From: Patellaria atrata CBS 101060
Lineage: Eukaryota; Ascomycota; Dothideomycetes; Patellariales; Patellariaceae
Direction of reading: 5' to 3'
Assembly (NCBI GenBank): GCA_010093705.1
Contig: MU006091.1
Span: 424,702 to 488,701, forward strand
Length of the DNA stretch: 64,000 nucleotides
This document shows, in pieces, positions 46,054 through 56,347 of the stretch (within the stretch, counting starts at the first letter, position 1; the number at the start of each line of letters is the position of its first letter). Under the pieces are notes generated by a model. That model did not search any database. It saw only the letters and a program-made list of their open reading frames with translations, and was not told the DNA's origin. The position numbers were made by a program, and so were the translations under genes.

Positions 46054-46383
46054 ATGCCTTCTTTAGACCAGCCGGTCGGTATAAAAACCAAAGACCCCAA
46101 GATGAAACCTCAGAAACATCACCCTTACCTAGAACGTCCTCGCTTCATCTCAGTAGAATCTTGGAATCGATCTGTTCCCGAAAAGTCCCTACATATACCA
46201 TCGTCAATGTCTTTCTCTTTCTCGAGCTCATCGGTTACATCAGAATCAAGAGCACCGCCCTCAACAACATCATCGACAACTTCTAGTGCACCTGCATCTC
46301 CAAGGACACCGGCGATTGATCCTGCCATTCAAGCATACATGGAGTTCAAGATGGCATTACTTTCTAGATCATCAAGTCGATAA
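46054..46383 (+). CDS. Small unrecognised serine-rich protein
   Basis: 109 residues beginning MPSLDQPVGIKTKDPKMK. It is basic at the N-terminus, with a serine/threonine-rich middle and the short block AIDPAIQAYMEFKMALLSRS at the end that looks like a helix. The CT-rich leader before it is typical of fungal promoters. No family is recognised; a second ATG-led upstream frame (46025) ends early in another frame. Could be a real small protein or chance; conservation would decide. Confidence 0.42.
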   Translation: MPSLDQPVGIKTKDPKMKPQKHHPYLERPRFISVESWNRSVPEKSLHIPSSMSFSFSSSSVTSESRAPPSTTSSTTSSAPASPRTPAIDPAIQAYMEFKMALLSRSSSR

Positions 46384-47465
46384 CCTCCTCTACTATTCCA
46401 ATGTCTTACGCCACGAAGAAATATCCATCAACATCAAAATTCCTGTTGACGCAGGGACCCTCCTTCTGCAATAACTGCAGATCTCCCGTCGGTATTGGTC
46501 CGAGTGTCCTTTACCGTCATGTCCGTCATCCACGCATTAGCTCACCCGAGCAATCTTCCTCGCATACGATATCCCTTTTTGTCACTACACTTTGCGTTTC
46601 TTATTTCGCCGCTGCATGAAAGATTGGAGGGTTCAGGGTATGTGGTTACTGAGTCATGGTTTGCTCAGACAGATAGGGATTAATCACTTGAGCCTGGGAT
46701 AGGATTCTTCGTATGGTCACCTCAACGATCTCGGACTGAGGTCTCTTTTCTTTGTTCCCCCTTTTCCCTGCTGCTTGTTAGCTATGGCGTTACCGGCGTA
46801 TGCCCCTTAGGCGGGAACTCCCGAAGAGGGATCTGGAGTCTGGTATATCCCGCCACGTTGCACGAAATCATAAAATACAGGAAAAATTTGCGGGTACAAA
46901 GGGTAAGGTAGCACTTACGTATGGAAGCATGTACCATTATCATAGCTGCGGGTTTTACGATTCTCACGAGAACATTTTTCTTTTTCGGACTTCTTGTATA
47001 TATTATCGAATCGACGAATAAAGATCCGTACTGGTTCTTCTGATCCTGTAGTGATTTGTTCAAGTTTACCATCGGGACTCTGCGTTCGTTTACACCCGTT
47101 ACTGTGGTGTGCGCTGGGGTGCCGTACGGTATGTTGATTCGTACGGTCGGGTCGTCTGGTTGGCTTGTGCTGTACTGTCAGTTCATTTGTACAGTCGGTC
47201 TAAACTACACAGTTTAAGTGAAGTATCATATGATATTCGACAGAGCAAATAAGTAAGCATAATATACAAGCGGCGTTCACTTCAATCTCCCACCAAAGAA
47301 CTCACACTACACTCCTATCAACCAACCTCAAAACCCTATCCAACCACACAAACACGGTCACAAAACAGCACCATGGTGTCCCACGGCGAACCCTGGTAAC
47401 CCCAAACTCCACCCACACAACCCGCACACACGCCTATATCCCAAATATATACCGTACAGCCCGAC
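46384..47465. other. Intergenic, GTAC-rich 3' region
   Basis: No gene recognised. At 47120-47205 there are four GTAC-centred words in 90 nt (gccgtacggtatg, tcgtacggtcgg, gctgtactgtcag, ttgtacagtcgg), a local cluster of the same vocabulary found elsewhere in noncoding DNA here. Confidence 0.4.
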
Positions 47466-49697
47466 CTACTTGAGCATATACCCCCAATCTGGCAACCCCT
47501 CCAATACCGCCCTCAGCACCTCGCCCACCTCGTCCCCGCCACCCGCTTCCGTACCAGGGACCTCCGTCCGCGCGTTCCTCGACGACGGGCCGGGACGAGG
47601 TGCGGTGAAGAAGGGCGAGGTGCTGGTCGAGCGGGGCATGAATGGTTTGAGTGGGGTTGCGAAACCTGGAGCGGGGGGCTCGAGGGGCGATTGGACCATT
47701 TCGCCCCAATCGTCGTCGTCGTTGTCGGTTGGCGGAGGGGGGGAGGTGTGCGTCGGAGACAGTGCGACGATGGGTCGGGCAGTTGGGAGTGGTGGATCGC
47801 CTAGCTCCGCTGATGGTGTGGTTGCGGACGATAGTGTGGTGTCGAGGGAGGGGAAGTACGAGGGTCGTGGTGGTACGGTGGATGTGTTTTGCGTTGGGAA
47901 GGATGGGGGAGGAGGGAGGGAGGGGGATTGAACCATGTCGCCCCAGTCGTCCTCGTCGTCGGTGTTTTGGAAGGTGTTGGGTGGTTTCTTGGGTACAGGG
48001 TCGAGGTGTGGAAGATCGGGTTTATAGACAAGTTCGCCGTCGGAACCGTGAGTAGATACATAGGGAGGAGGGTTGAGGGGTGGTGATTGTAGAGTCGCTT
48101 CTGAAAGAGGTGAGAGGGGACCCCAGGGGTTGGTATCCATCGGTGTTTTGTATGCAGTAGGAATGCTATTGGAAAACATCCCGTCCTGATTACCGCCGTT
48201 CGGTTCTTTTGAGACAGACGATGCTGAGATTTCGTTCTCATCGAAGGCCATGGAAAGAGGCCTCGAAAGACTCGATCTTCTACTAGAAACCCCGGTAGGA
48301 TGGTCAATCTTTGGGGCTACCGTCGACGACCATGTAAATGTTGCACCGCTATCGAGAGACTTCCTACCATCTATGGGAGAACTGGTGCTCCAGGCAAAAT
48401 TAGCCATCGCTGTATCCTTAGAAGATGTTCTGTGATGAGTAAATTCCGTAGAATGCCGGTTTTCGGATGTGATGGGAACATCTTGAGAGGGCCGGTTTGC
48501 AACGATACTTTGTGTCTGGGACGCACTAGGAATCTGCACTTGTTGATCCCACCCAAACATTGCGGATGGTCTTTGCCCAAGACTCGCTTTGCCGAATATA
48601 CGATTCTCAGACGCCCAACGTGAAACAATCTTATTCGTTTCCGCCTGGACTGCAGAACCGGACCATGTGACGCGAGCATAAGAATTTACGTCTTTGCCAC
48701 TGTTGAACTCTCTCAATGTATCTCTTCTCGTGATGCGATACCATGCTTTACGCGTCGATGTGGATGATATCGGGCTTTCACTTGGGTACGGAAGTTTGTT
48801 TTCTAAAGGTATGGACCATATCTTACTGATGAGGGAAATGTCCACGCTGGATGGGAGTGTAACGGACTTGTTGTCCTTGTAAGTAGCTGAAGATTGAGAG
48901 AATTCGCGCATATGCCCGTGAACTTGAGCGGAAGCCATTGTTGATTGTTGATCGGGATCGCTTCTCCCTTCGGACGACTCGAAATCTCTTGTAGTATGAG
49001 CAGCCCATTTCTCTTCCTCTTGCATAGATATTGATTGTCCAGACAAAGTCTCCGGCTCCAATTTATCCTCCATGGTATGAAACCTGTATTCTTCAAGCGA
49101 TGTACGAGCAGAATCTAGGCCTGGATCGACGTGACTTAATTCAGAGGGTGAGGTAGAGGGTCTTGTAGAATCATCTTCCTCCCCGGAAACCTTAGCGCCA
49201 CTTAATCCTTCCGGTACCCCTGTCTTGGGTGAATGCGCGACATTAACATTCTCAGTTACCGTGATGTCCAAAGAGACAACCGGAGCCGAATGTCGCTCGT
49301 CCAGATTCGATATAGAAGAGGTCACGGAGCGTGCCTCACGCCCTTTAACCGAATCTTCTTCCCTACTATCTACACTATCCCCATGATATAGTGCGTCTTC
49401 CCTCTCTTCAATAGCTGTCTCCTCTTCTGTCACCGCAGTTTCGGTCGGCCGGACATCCTCCTCTTCCCTTTCCTCTTCTTGCCGCACCTCAGCGAAATCC
49501 GAGTCCTCCCATCCCCTAGAGCCTTCCTCCCCAGTAATTCCCCACTGAGCTTCATCCTCGAATCCCTCAAGTACACTTGCCTGCGTCTTATGCGCAGTAT
49601 TCCCAACTCCAAACCCCTTTATCGACAGCTGTGGCAGTTGTGGTAACGGGGACTTCTTCTCCGCATCGTCGGCCCATGGATCTCCCCAATCATCCAT
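47466..49697 (-). CDS. Uncharacterised protein with repeated DDWG(D/E)MVQSP motifs
   Basis: 743 residues, intronless, starting MDDWGDPWADDAEKK. I do not recognise a catalytic domain. Tryptophan-acidic motifs recur: DDWGDPWADD at the N-terminus, EDDWGDMVQSPSLPPPP near residue 600 and DDDDWGEMVQSPLEPPAP near 680. The last motif is followed by a folded-looking tail ending EVGEVLRAVLEGLPDWGYMLK. The middle is S/E-rich, with one central segment that looks structured (ISLISKIWSIPLENKLPYPS, AWYRITRRDTLREFNSGKD). Acidic W-containing motifs of this sort bind adaptor ear domains in trafficking proteins; that function is inference only. The 3' 600 nt are markedly GC-rich. Confidence 0.65.
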   Translation of the reverse strand: MDDWGDPWADDAEKKSPLPQLPQLSIKGFGVGNTAHKTQASVLEGFEDEAQWGITGEEGSRGWEDSDFAEVRQEEEREEEDVRPTETAVTEEETAIEEREDALYHGDSVDSREEDSVKGREARSVTSSISNLDERHSAPVVSLDITVTENVNVAHSPKTGVPEGLSGAKVSGEEDDSTRPSTSPSELSHVDPGLDSARTSLEEYRFHTMEDKLEPETLSGQSISMQEEEKWAAHTTRDFESSEGRSDPDQQSTMASAQVHGHMREFSQSSATYKDNKSVTLPSSVDISLISKIWSIPLENKLPYPSESPISSTSTRKAWYRITRRDTLREFNSGKDVNSYARVTWSGSAVQAETNKIVSRWASENRIFGKASLGQRPSAMFGWDQQVQIPSASQTQSIVANRPSQDVPITSENRHSTEFTHHRTSSKDTAMANFAWSTSSPIDGRKSLDSGATFTWSSTVAPKIDHPTGVSSRRSSLSRPLSMAFDENEISASSVSKEPNGGNQDGMFSNSIPTAYKTPMDTNPWGPLSPLSEATLQSPPLNPPPYVSTHGSDGELVYKPDLPHLDPVPKKPPNTFQNTDDEDDWGDMVQSPSLPPPPSFPTQNTSTVPPRPSYFPSLDTTLSSATTPSAELGDPPLPTARPIVALSPTHTSPPPPTDNDDDDWGEMVQSPLEPPAPGFATPLKPFMPRSTSTSPFFTAPRPGPSSRNARTEVPGTEAGGGDEVGEVLRAVLEGLPDWGYMLK

Positions 49698-49889
49698 GAT
49701 GGGACATCTGCGATGGGCTTCATTATGCCGCGGCGGGATATCGCATTGATAGAGCGGAGTATGGAGGGAGGTTGACGTTCAAGGAGAAGAAGTTGCTGCC
49801 AACTAGAACTGGTTTAGGTTCTTGCCGAGAGCCCGAGAAATTGTTTTCCCCAGATTTAGCTTCCGCCCCTTGTCCGGTTCCTCGGCGCT
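49698..49889. promoter_or_regulatory. Promoter of the 743-residue protein gene
   Basis: Between the start codon and the tandem array. The text includes two in-line short inverted features only; no gene. Confidence 0.3.
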
Positions 49890-50730
49890 AACTTGATCTT
49901 CGTTCGCGTCTCACTTCATCACGCTCGAGAAGAGAAGTGAACTTCGCATCTAATTCATATCGCACATCTATCCTCGAGATTTCTTTCCGAGATCTTAGAT
50001 CACTATATCAATTATCTATTTACTAACAGTTGAGCAAAAAACCAAAAGAATTTTTTGAGTTATTAAAGATTTCGAACATGGCTCGTGCGTTAACACGACT
50101 TTTCTTAATTTCTTTCTCATCTCGTGAAGAGAAACTGAACTTCATTACCAAAAATTCGTATCGCACATGGATCTTCCAGATATTTTACCGAGATCTTGAA
50201 TAATAGTATAAATTACTTCTTTACTAGCTCCTGAAGCAACGGACGAAAAAAAAAATCATGCGTTAAGGAAAAAGACTTGGAAGGTATACTCTAGCATATA
50301 TCTTATGCAAGATTTCATATATGGCTCGTGCTCCCACTTTCACATCTCATCATGTAAGGAGAAAGTAAACTTCATTATCAAAAAATTCATATCGCACACG
50401 GATCATCTAGTTTTTTTATGGAGATCTCATATAATCGTATCAAACATTTCTATACCGGCTCTTGCACCAAAGGATCAAAAAAAAATCATGCGTTTAAGGG
50501 GAACCGTTCATAGAAAGTATTGTGCCAATGCTGTATATAGCTCGTGCGTTACCGTCGTCCTCCCCGCCAGTGCAGAGAAAACTGAACTTCCCCATCCAAA
50601 AATCCACATCGCACATGAATCCTAAAGATATTTTTCCGCGGTCTCATATAATCATACCAAATACCTCCTTTACCAACCGTTAAGCGAAAGACCACAAAAT
50701 TCCTTGCGTTTCAAGAACGAGCGTTTACAT
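49890..50730. repeat. Four-unit degenerate tandem array, unit about 200-230 nt
   Basis: Anchor TGAACTTC (TAAACTTC in unit 3) occurs at 49938, 50136, 50366 and 50583. Each unit then has an ATTCATATCGCACAT-like block (CATATCGCACA in units 1 and 3), an ATATTTTTCCGAGATCT-like block, TATAATC/TATCAAAT, a CTTTACTAGCTC-like block, an A-rich run (accaaaaaaatcatgcg) and a GCTCGTGCG block leading to the next unit. Divergence between units is high, so the array is old. It does not encode a visible protein and does not match any tRNA or rRNA. I have no family name for it. Confidence 0.75.
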
Positions 50731-51394
50731 ATTAGCAGCCTTCCAGTCGCGCGCCAGACGGAACCGTCAAAAGTCAGAATACTCACTGACGTTTTATGTA
50801 CAGCTTCCACTACTACGGATCCGTATAGACGTCATTCTGACATGTGATGTAACAACCGATTGTCTCCCTACTCTTCGCAAACCCGGTACTGTAATCGCTC
50901 GAGTCAATATAGTGTCGTCTATACCCAAGCGCGTACCGCACTGCACCGTGCAACCTAGACGCAAAACTTCATCCCTATAGACCCGAGGAGTGCCAGAAAG
51001 GACTTAGGCGATATGTATAGCTCAGTTGTAAGCTTAAAGTGCTCGTGATGAGACTGTACAGCCACTCTGCACTCTACCACTCGTAGCTCGAACGTGACAA
51101 TCGCAATTGAGAATGTCATTATATAGGTCTAGTATATAGTTATTGACAGGGACTGGGCATACGGTTCGTGTAGAGTAGTCTTGCGAAGCTTCCCATAGAT
51201 CACCAACTCAAAGTAACACGTAGATCTCGGACGGGGAGAAGAGTAACCAGTACTCTTCCTCTACTTGAATCAACTCAACATACAAGGTCGTACTGTACAA
51301 CAAGCATTTACAATCCAAAAACCGCATCCCTAGATAACTCCTAGACTTGACATACCATAACCAGAGAAAGCATATCCACAGCCCACAAGCCTTA
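50731..51394. other. Intergenic, 3' flank of the GTPase gene
   Basis: No gene recognised. One GTACTGTAC at 51290-51298 and other gtac-containing words at 50940 and 51050. Confidence 0.35.
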
Positions 51395-53595
51395 CTAAAA
51401 ATACGGCAAACAATCCGGACAATACAACTTGGTCCAATCCAACCCATTCTCCAGTTTCCACCTCTGAACCGTAATATCTGTCCTACAGTGACTACAATGC
51501 GTGTAGAGCAACTCGTTCGCACAGCCCGTCCCGCTCTTACCCGCATACGTCTGGACCTCAACCTGAGGTCTGATCTGGAGCTCCTGCCTCAGCCCAGCCG
51601 ACTCAACCTGCGCCCTCTCCGCCGCCGCCTTCGTGCTCTCCAACTCCGACCTCGTGCTCTGGAGTCGCCGTTCGAACTTCGATTGTATAGTTGCGACTGC
51701 AGCGTGGCCTTCACGTTCCATGCGCAAGACCATCATGCGCAGATTCTCTTTGTCCTTGGCCGCCGTCTTAGACTGCTCTTTCATGTCTTTCTCCAACTTC
51801 TCCCTGACTCTCGCGTTTTCTTTATCTCTCTTTGCCATCTCCCTTTGCATTGCTTCTTCCTTTCGAGCGAGCTCCTTTTGGTGGATCTCGCGCTCCTTTA
51901 CGGCTGTGCGAGCTTGCCTTTCCATCTCTGCTTTCAGTTCTGCGGCCCGAGTTTCGAGGAGACGCTTTTGGGACTCTTGGTTTTGGTGCAGTTTACGGAC
52001 GACGGTGGCATGGTCTGCTTTTAGTTGCTCTTCGAGGGCTTTGTTACCTGGAATTAAGTTAGCTGTGTTTGTGGAAAGTAAGATGCTTTGCAGAAGGGGT
52101 ATTGGTCGGCTAGGAACATTAATAGACAGACTGTGTTCACCCTCAGATGCATATCACTGTTGATGGGAAAGTACTGAGAGCGTGGTACAAAATTAACTCA
52201 CTTTGTCTGATCGCCAAATCCGTTTCTTCCTTGAGCAGTTCTAGTTCCTCTTGGTGCTTCTTTTGCATTCTCAATAGCTCTTCATTTATGCTTTCTCCGG
52301 CGTCTGTCTCCATGAGCGATTTATTCTCTACTGACATCTCTGACTGGATCTTGAGCACAATAGGACTTCTCTTCATGATCCCCCTAATAACAGCTAGAGC
52401 AGACTCATTGGTATTAGTATGACGCATTATACTTGACCCTCTAGCAATCATGCTCGCCCAAGGTCCTCCTGGGGCACTAAGTTCAGTTTCTCTTGCGTTT
52501 CCTAAAGAATTCTCCACCACATCCCAATGTGTAGTTGCTAGGATGACACTAGAGAGATTATCATCACCGCAAAGCTTCCGGAACATTTTGAGGTTCTTGA
52601 TTGAGGATCCAGTGTATCGATTGTCGGTGATTCGGTGGAGATAAATGATACCGGAGAGAAACATCTCGTCTTCGAAGGATGTTTGCATCCATGCCGCTAT
52701 GCGGGACAATATTTCTGTATCACTTTCATTGCTGTCGTCGAAGCCTGGTGTGTCAACAAGGACGACATCCTGATTGTCAACTTTGATAGGGATTTCCTGG
52801 ATAGTCGATGTGCCTATCAGTGAATAGATGTTAGTAGAACACTTGGTACTTCAACAAGTGTCTATTTCTTTGTGGTACTGGCTCATTAGACTTACAAGAT
52901 TTCAATTTATGTCCCACCTTGGCTTGGCCGTCTGTGATCTGAGAAATGAAAGAAGATTTTCCCGCCCCAGTCAATCCGCAGACAGCGATGGCAATAGTCT
53001 TTGATGTTCTTCGAGACTTAGCATCCCCTCTAGGTTGAGTAGATTTGAGGCGATTAGCTGCGTCAATAACTCTAGGCTTTGACACGCGTAGGGCTTGCTC
53101 GTCCGTTCGCTTGTAGTTTTTGCTCTGTTGTTCTTTTTCCGAGACGCTGGCTCGTGTCGACTGAAAAGATGAAACACTTGATGATGATGACGGCTGAGTT
53201 GAATGGGATGATGATGAAGAAGTCCTGCGAGAGACATTTGATGATAATAACGGAGATTTCGGTGAGTGAGGTGCCGGTGATGACTGGATTTTTATAGGCT
53301 CCATCATCGATCGACCTTGAACTGACGTATTATTTGGTAAAATAGGTAGGTTCTTATAAAAGCCGTGTTCCTGGGGTTGTTTCAAGTGAGATTGCATCTG
53401 AGGAGACTCGATTCTTTTGTTTCCATACTGTCCAAGAGATCCAGATAGTGGTGGTTCAGCAACTTCAACGACGAATTTATCGCTGTATCCTGTATCCTTG
53501 GTCTCATAAGGACCAACGACCATCTTGTCGCTATACCCAGTGTAATCATGAGTCTTTGTGCTTTTGAATAACCTTGACATGGTTGGTGCTAGCAT
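51395..53595 (-). CDS. AIG1/dynamin-like GTPase with coiled coil and zinc ribbon
   Basis: 654 residues from exons 53595-52896, 52813-52202 and 52047-51395 (introns 82 and 154 nt). The GTPase domain begins with the P-loop GLTGAGKSSFISQ (residues 207-214), G2 TSTIQ, G3 DTPGFDDSN (254-257) and a G4-like TTHWD, as in fungal AIG1-type P-loop GTPases. A long coiled coil follows (ELARKEEAMQREMAKRDKEN and similar), and the C-terminus has two CxxC pairs (CSHC at about 621 and CPDC at 647) around W, a zinc ribbon. The N-terminal 200 residues are disordered and contain two short repeats, TGYSDKMVV (19-27) and TGYSDKFVV (35-43). Function unknown. A second start at the sixth residue is possible. Confidence 0.82.
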
Positions 53596-53702
53596 TGTGC
53601 GAAGGGTTTGTTATAATTATTTAGAAAGTGACTATTTTATGATGAATGACAAAATAGTAAGTCTCTAGATGCAAAGACTATCTTGAAAAAACATAATATG
53701 AA

Positions 53703-54113
53703 CTAGGAGAAGAGTTGTATATTACCTTTATTTGTATTTGTACTTGTACTGCACAGCAAGCGCCATAAATCTGCCATAGGGCAATGGTGTATCGGAGGAA
53801 CATGCACCATTCTCCTTAAACAGCTGTAATCCCTTAGCTGAAACAGAATTGGGATCGTTTGGGCGAGCTCAAGCAAGAGCAAAAACGCCATTTGTGAAAC
53901 TTCTGGGGCCAAAACTTTACCATAGCATCCACAGAACGGTCTTTTCCAATCACGAAAAGCGGTAATATCTCCATTATATAGCTTCAGGATATTCTGGAAT
54001 AACGAATAAAACAAGAAAAAAGTTTGTTCGATATTAGAGAGCACGCGATTAAGGAGTCTGTTTCTACTTACGAAATATGAGGTGGCGATTCCTATGAAAT
54101 CTGACCAGAAGAC
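53703..54113 (-). CDS. Possible spliced coding segment of unknown function
   Basis: Two open stretches, 54113-54072 (VFWSDFIGIATSYF) and 53993-53703 (NILKLYNGDITAFRDWKRPF onward), are joined by a well-formed 78-nt intron with GTAAGT donor, CTAAT branch point and TTCCAG acceptor. The joined peptide has hydrophobic and aromatic content and reads like protein, but no start codon is evident and I do not recognise it. It lies upstream of the GTPase on the same strand, and splicing AAA G to the GTPase 5' end (from 53586) would keep frame, so it may be an extra 5' exon set of that gene. Weak evidence. Confidence 0.3.
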   Translation of the reverse strand, partial: VFWSDFIGIATSYFVSRNRLLNRVLSNIEQTFFLFYSLFQNILKLYNGDITAFRDWKRPFCGCYGKVLAPEVSQMAFLLLLELAQTIPILFQLRDYSCLRRMVHVPPIHHCPMADLWRLLCSTSTNTNKGNIQLFS

Positions 54114-54799
54114 CTACTGGTGTGAATTACCTGAGAACAGTAGAACGAGGAGGAATATGCGAAAACAGAGAATAAGTTTCAGCCTTGTATGTTAGCAGTG
54201 TGTATTTATACATACTCTTTAAACATGTAAAATGATTGGATACATGCATAAAATTAGCGCCGAGCATCTTTCGTTTCGAGATTGACGGAACTCGCATCAA
54301 CATTCTGTGCGATTGGGACATGATTATATTGTATCCGCAAGCTAGACCGTTCAGCCAAACGATCACCTAGAGATATCTTCGTTTTCATAGTTAAGAAGGA
54401 CGATGTGAAGTTAAGGTTGAGATTGGGTTGTTCTAGGGGGGACCGAAGTGGGACATGACGGTTACGCTAATACCGAAAGGTTTGGTTGATATGCTTCGAC
54501 AGGAACTGTTCCTCACTCTAAAGAGATGAAATAGTTCCATCAGGTCGGGTATACATTAGTGTTGTAATCAACGCTCTCATTACAATTAGAGTTTATATGT
54601 CCATATGGCCACCTCTCCTCGGTTGCTGCACGCTATAGTTACTGGACATTGCAGCGGCATACTATTTCACTTTTGACCCCACATTACACTTTATTGGGCA
54701 GATTATTTGGGTCAAAATGCTTTAAAGTTAAGGACATAGTAACGGTAGAGCGTGACGATAATGGAAGGGTAAACATTTTCTCTACTCCGTACTAACTAT
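54114..54799. other. Intergenic, no confident feature
   Basis: A short frame on the minus strand near 54127-54366 contains no domain. Nothing else is recognised. Confidence 0.3.
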
Positions 54800-56347
54800 C
54801 TAATTCTTAATCTCAACTTTTTCATCACCATCCAAACTCGGCTTCTTCTCACTTCCCTCCTCTTCATCCTTCATTCTCTCAGCAATGTCAGTCTGCAGAC
54901 CCGCCGCCTTCTCTAGCTCAAAATGCCTTCCTTTCCTCTCAGGTCCAAAAGCAGCAGTGACAGCGATGCCCATAGCAATGATCGCAGTAGCAATGCCCAT
55001 GGTGGGTCCGTACGCCTCAACTCTGTCGCCCATATGGTTCTTCAAAAAGTGAGACTCTGCAATCGCGTTGACGATCTGCGCCGATGGAGATGAAATCATG
55101 TTGCCGATCTGATAAGTCAGACCCGGGAATAACGAGCGGAAAGCGGGCGGGGAGAGTTCGTTAAGATGGATGGGAATGACGCCCCAGGCACCCTGAACGA
55201 AGAATTGCATAAAAAAGCCTGAAGCCGATAGCCCACGTTCGGAGGTAGGGAGGATCCACGCGGGGATCATGAGGCCAGAAAGCAGCGCTGCGCAGACGAT
55301 GGTCCTACGCCGACCGAACCATTGGGAGAGATATCCAATTATTGTACCGCCTACACAAGCACCGACTTTCATAATGATGGAGGCGCGGCTGGCGGGGCTA
55401 TTCTCCATGCCCTTCTCCGAGATCATGAAAGTGGTATAGGAGTCCTGCGAGGTGTGGGAATAGTAGTTGAACCAAGTCATGAGGATGACGCAGTAGATGG
55501 ACAGTCGCCATTCCTTGCGGAGCATAGCCCTTGTCTCTTGCCAGAAGACACTGGGTGCTTTGGAACGCTTACCAGCCTTTCTGGCTTCGATAAACTGTTT
55601 CGATTCGGGAAAGAGACAGCGGATGAAACCGATCGCAATTGATAATCCAGCACCAATCCAGAAGACTGTCGTCCAGGTCGCTACCGCACCACCGACACCA
55701 AGATTAGCGCACGCTGCGATCACATACCCAAATGAGTAGCCTTGTTGCAGAATGCCAGACATCAGGCCACGAGCGTTGGTAGGACAGTTTTCGAGAGCCA
55801 TGGCGATAGCGTTACCATAGACGCCGCCCATAAAAAGTCCGAAGAGACTGCGCACCGCTAGGAACTGCGAAAATGTCGTACTATAGATTGTACCGATTTG
55901 GAGGATACCGAGCACAATCATGTTGATAACCATTGGCCATTTCCGACCAAACTTGTCACCTGCAAGACCAAAGAACGCAGCACCGACAGATCGTAGAAGC
56001 AAGGTCAAGGTAATGGCTGTTGTAATATCGGTTTTTGAGGTATCGTAGTACTTAGCAAGCTTGACTGTTTGAATAGACAGAGCGTGAAAGTCGAAGGCGT
56101 CGGCGGTCCAAGATAGAAAGCCCACAGTAAAGAAAAGCCAATTCAGTGGTGTCAACTGGCGTAGAAGAGTGAAGGGGTCTTCAAGGGGTTCTGGCGATTT
56201 CCATTCATAATGAGTCTCGCCGTAATCGTTGAAGATTTCGACTCTCTGCTTCCATCGGAAGAGGTCGCCCCAAGCCTGCTTCGCCGTAGCAAAAGTGCCC
56301 TTCGCATAAGGCTCTGCTGGTTCATGTTCGGCTGGCATGATGAACAA
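54800..56347 (-). CDS. JEN1: JEN-type monocarboxylate/proton symporter (MFS)
   Basis: 515 residues, intronless. Twelve hydrophobic segments typical of the major facilitator superfamily start at LNWLFFTVGFLSWTADAFDF, followed by the MFS loop motif GLAGDKFGRKWPM (129-141). The Jen family signature NYYSHTSQDSYTT (294-306) is intact, so the substrate is likely lactate, pyruvate or another short carboxylate moved with protons across the plasma membrane. The cytosolic N-terminus FRWKQRVEIFNDYGE and the C-terminus (EKPSLDGDEKVE) are normal. A second ATG (MPAEHEP) three codons later is an equally good start. In yeast such genes are glucose repressed; no repressor site was identified here. Confidence 0.93.
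   Translation of the reverse strand: MFIMPAEHEPAEPYAKGTFATAKQAWGDLFRWKQRVEIFNDYGETHYEWKSPEPLEDPFTLLRQLTPLNWLFFTVGFLSWTADAFDFHALSIQTVKLAKYYDTSKTDITTAITLTLLLRSVGAAFFGLAGDKFGRKWPMVINMIVLGILQIGTIYSTTFSQFLAVRSLFGLFMGGVYGNAIAMALENCPTNARGLMSGILQQGYSFGYVIAACANLGVGGAVATWTTVFWIGAGLSIAIGFIRCLFPESKQFIEARKAGKRSKAPSVFWQETRAMLRKEWRLSIYCVILMTWFNYYSHTSQDSYTTFMISEKGMENSPASRASIIMKVGACVGGTIIGYLSQWFGRRRTIVCAALLSGLMIPAWILPTSERGLSASGFFMQFFVQGAWGVIPIHLNELSPPAFRSLFPGLTYQIGNMISSPSAQIVNAIAESHFLKNHMGDRVEAYGPTMGIATAIIAMGIAVTAAFGPERKGRHFELEKAAGLQTDIAERMKDEEEGSEKKPSLDGDEKVEIKN

Noticed and set aside
47470-48055. Two overlapping plus-strand frames, glycine/arginine rich
   Set aside because: They are shadows of the GC-rich C-terminal coding region of the 743-residue protein on the minus strand.
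51347-52024. Long open frame on the plus strand (225 codons)
   Set aside because: It is antisense to the coiled-coil exon of the GTPase; the apparent protein is the low-complexity shadow of a repetitive helix and has no domain.
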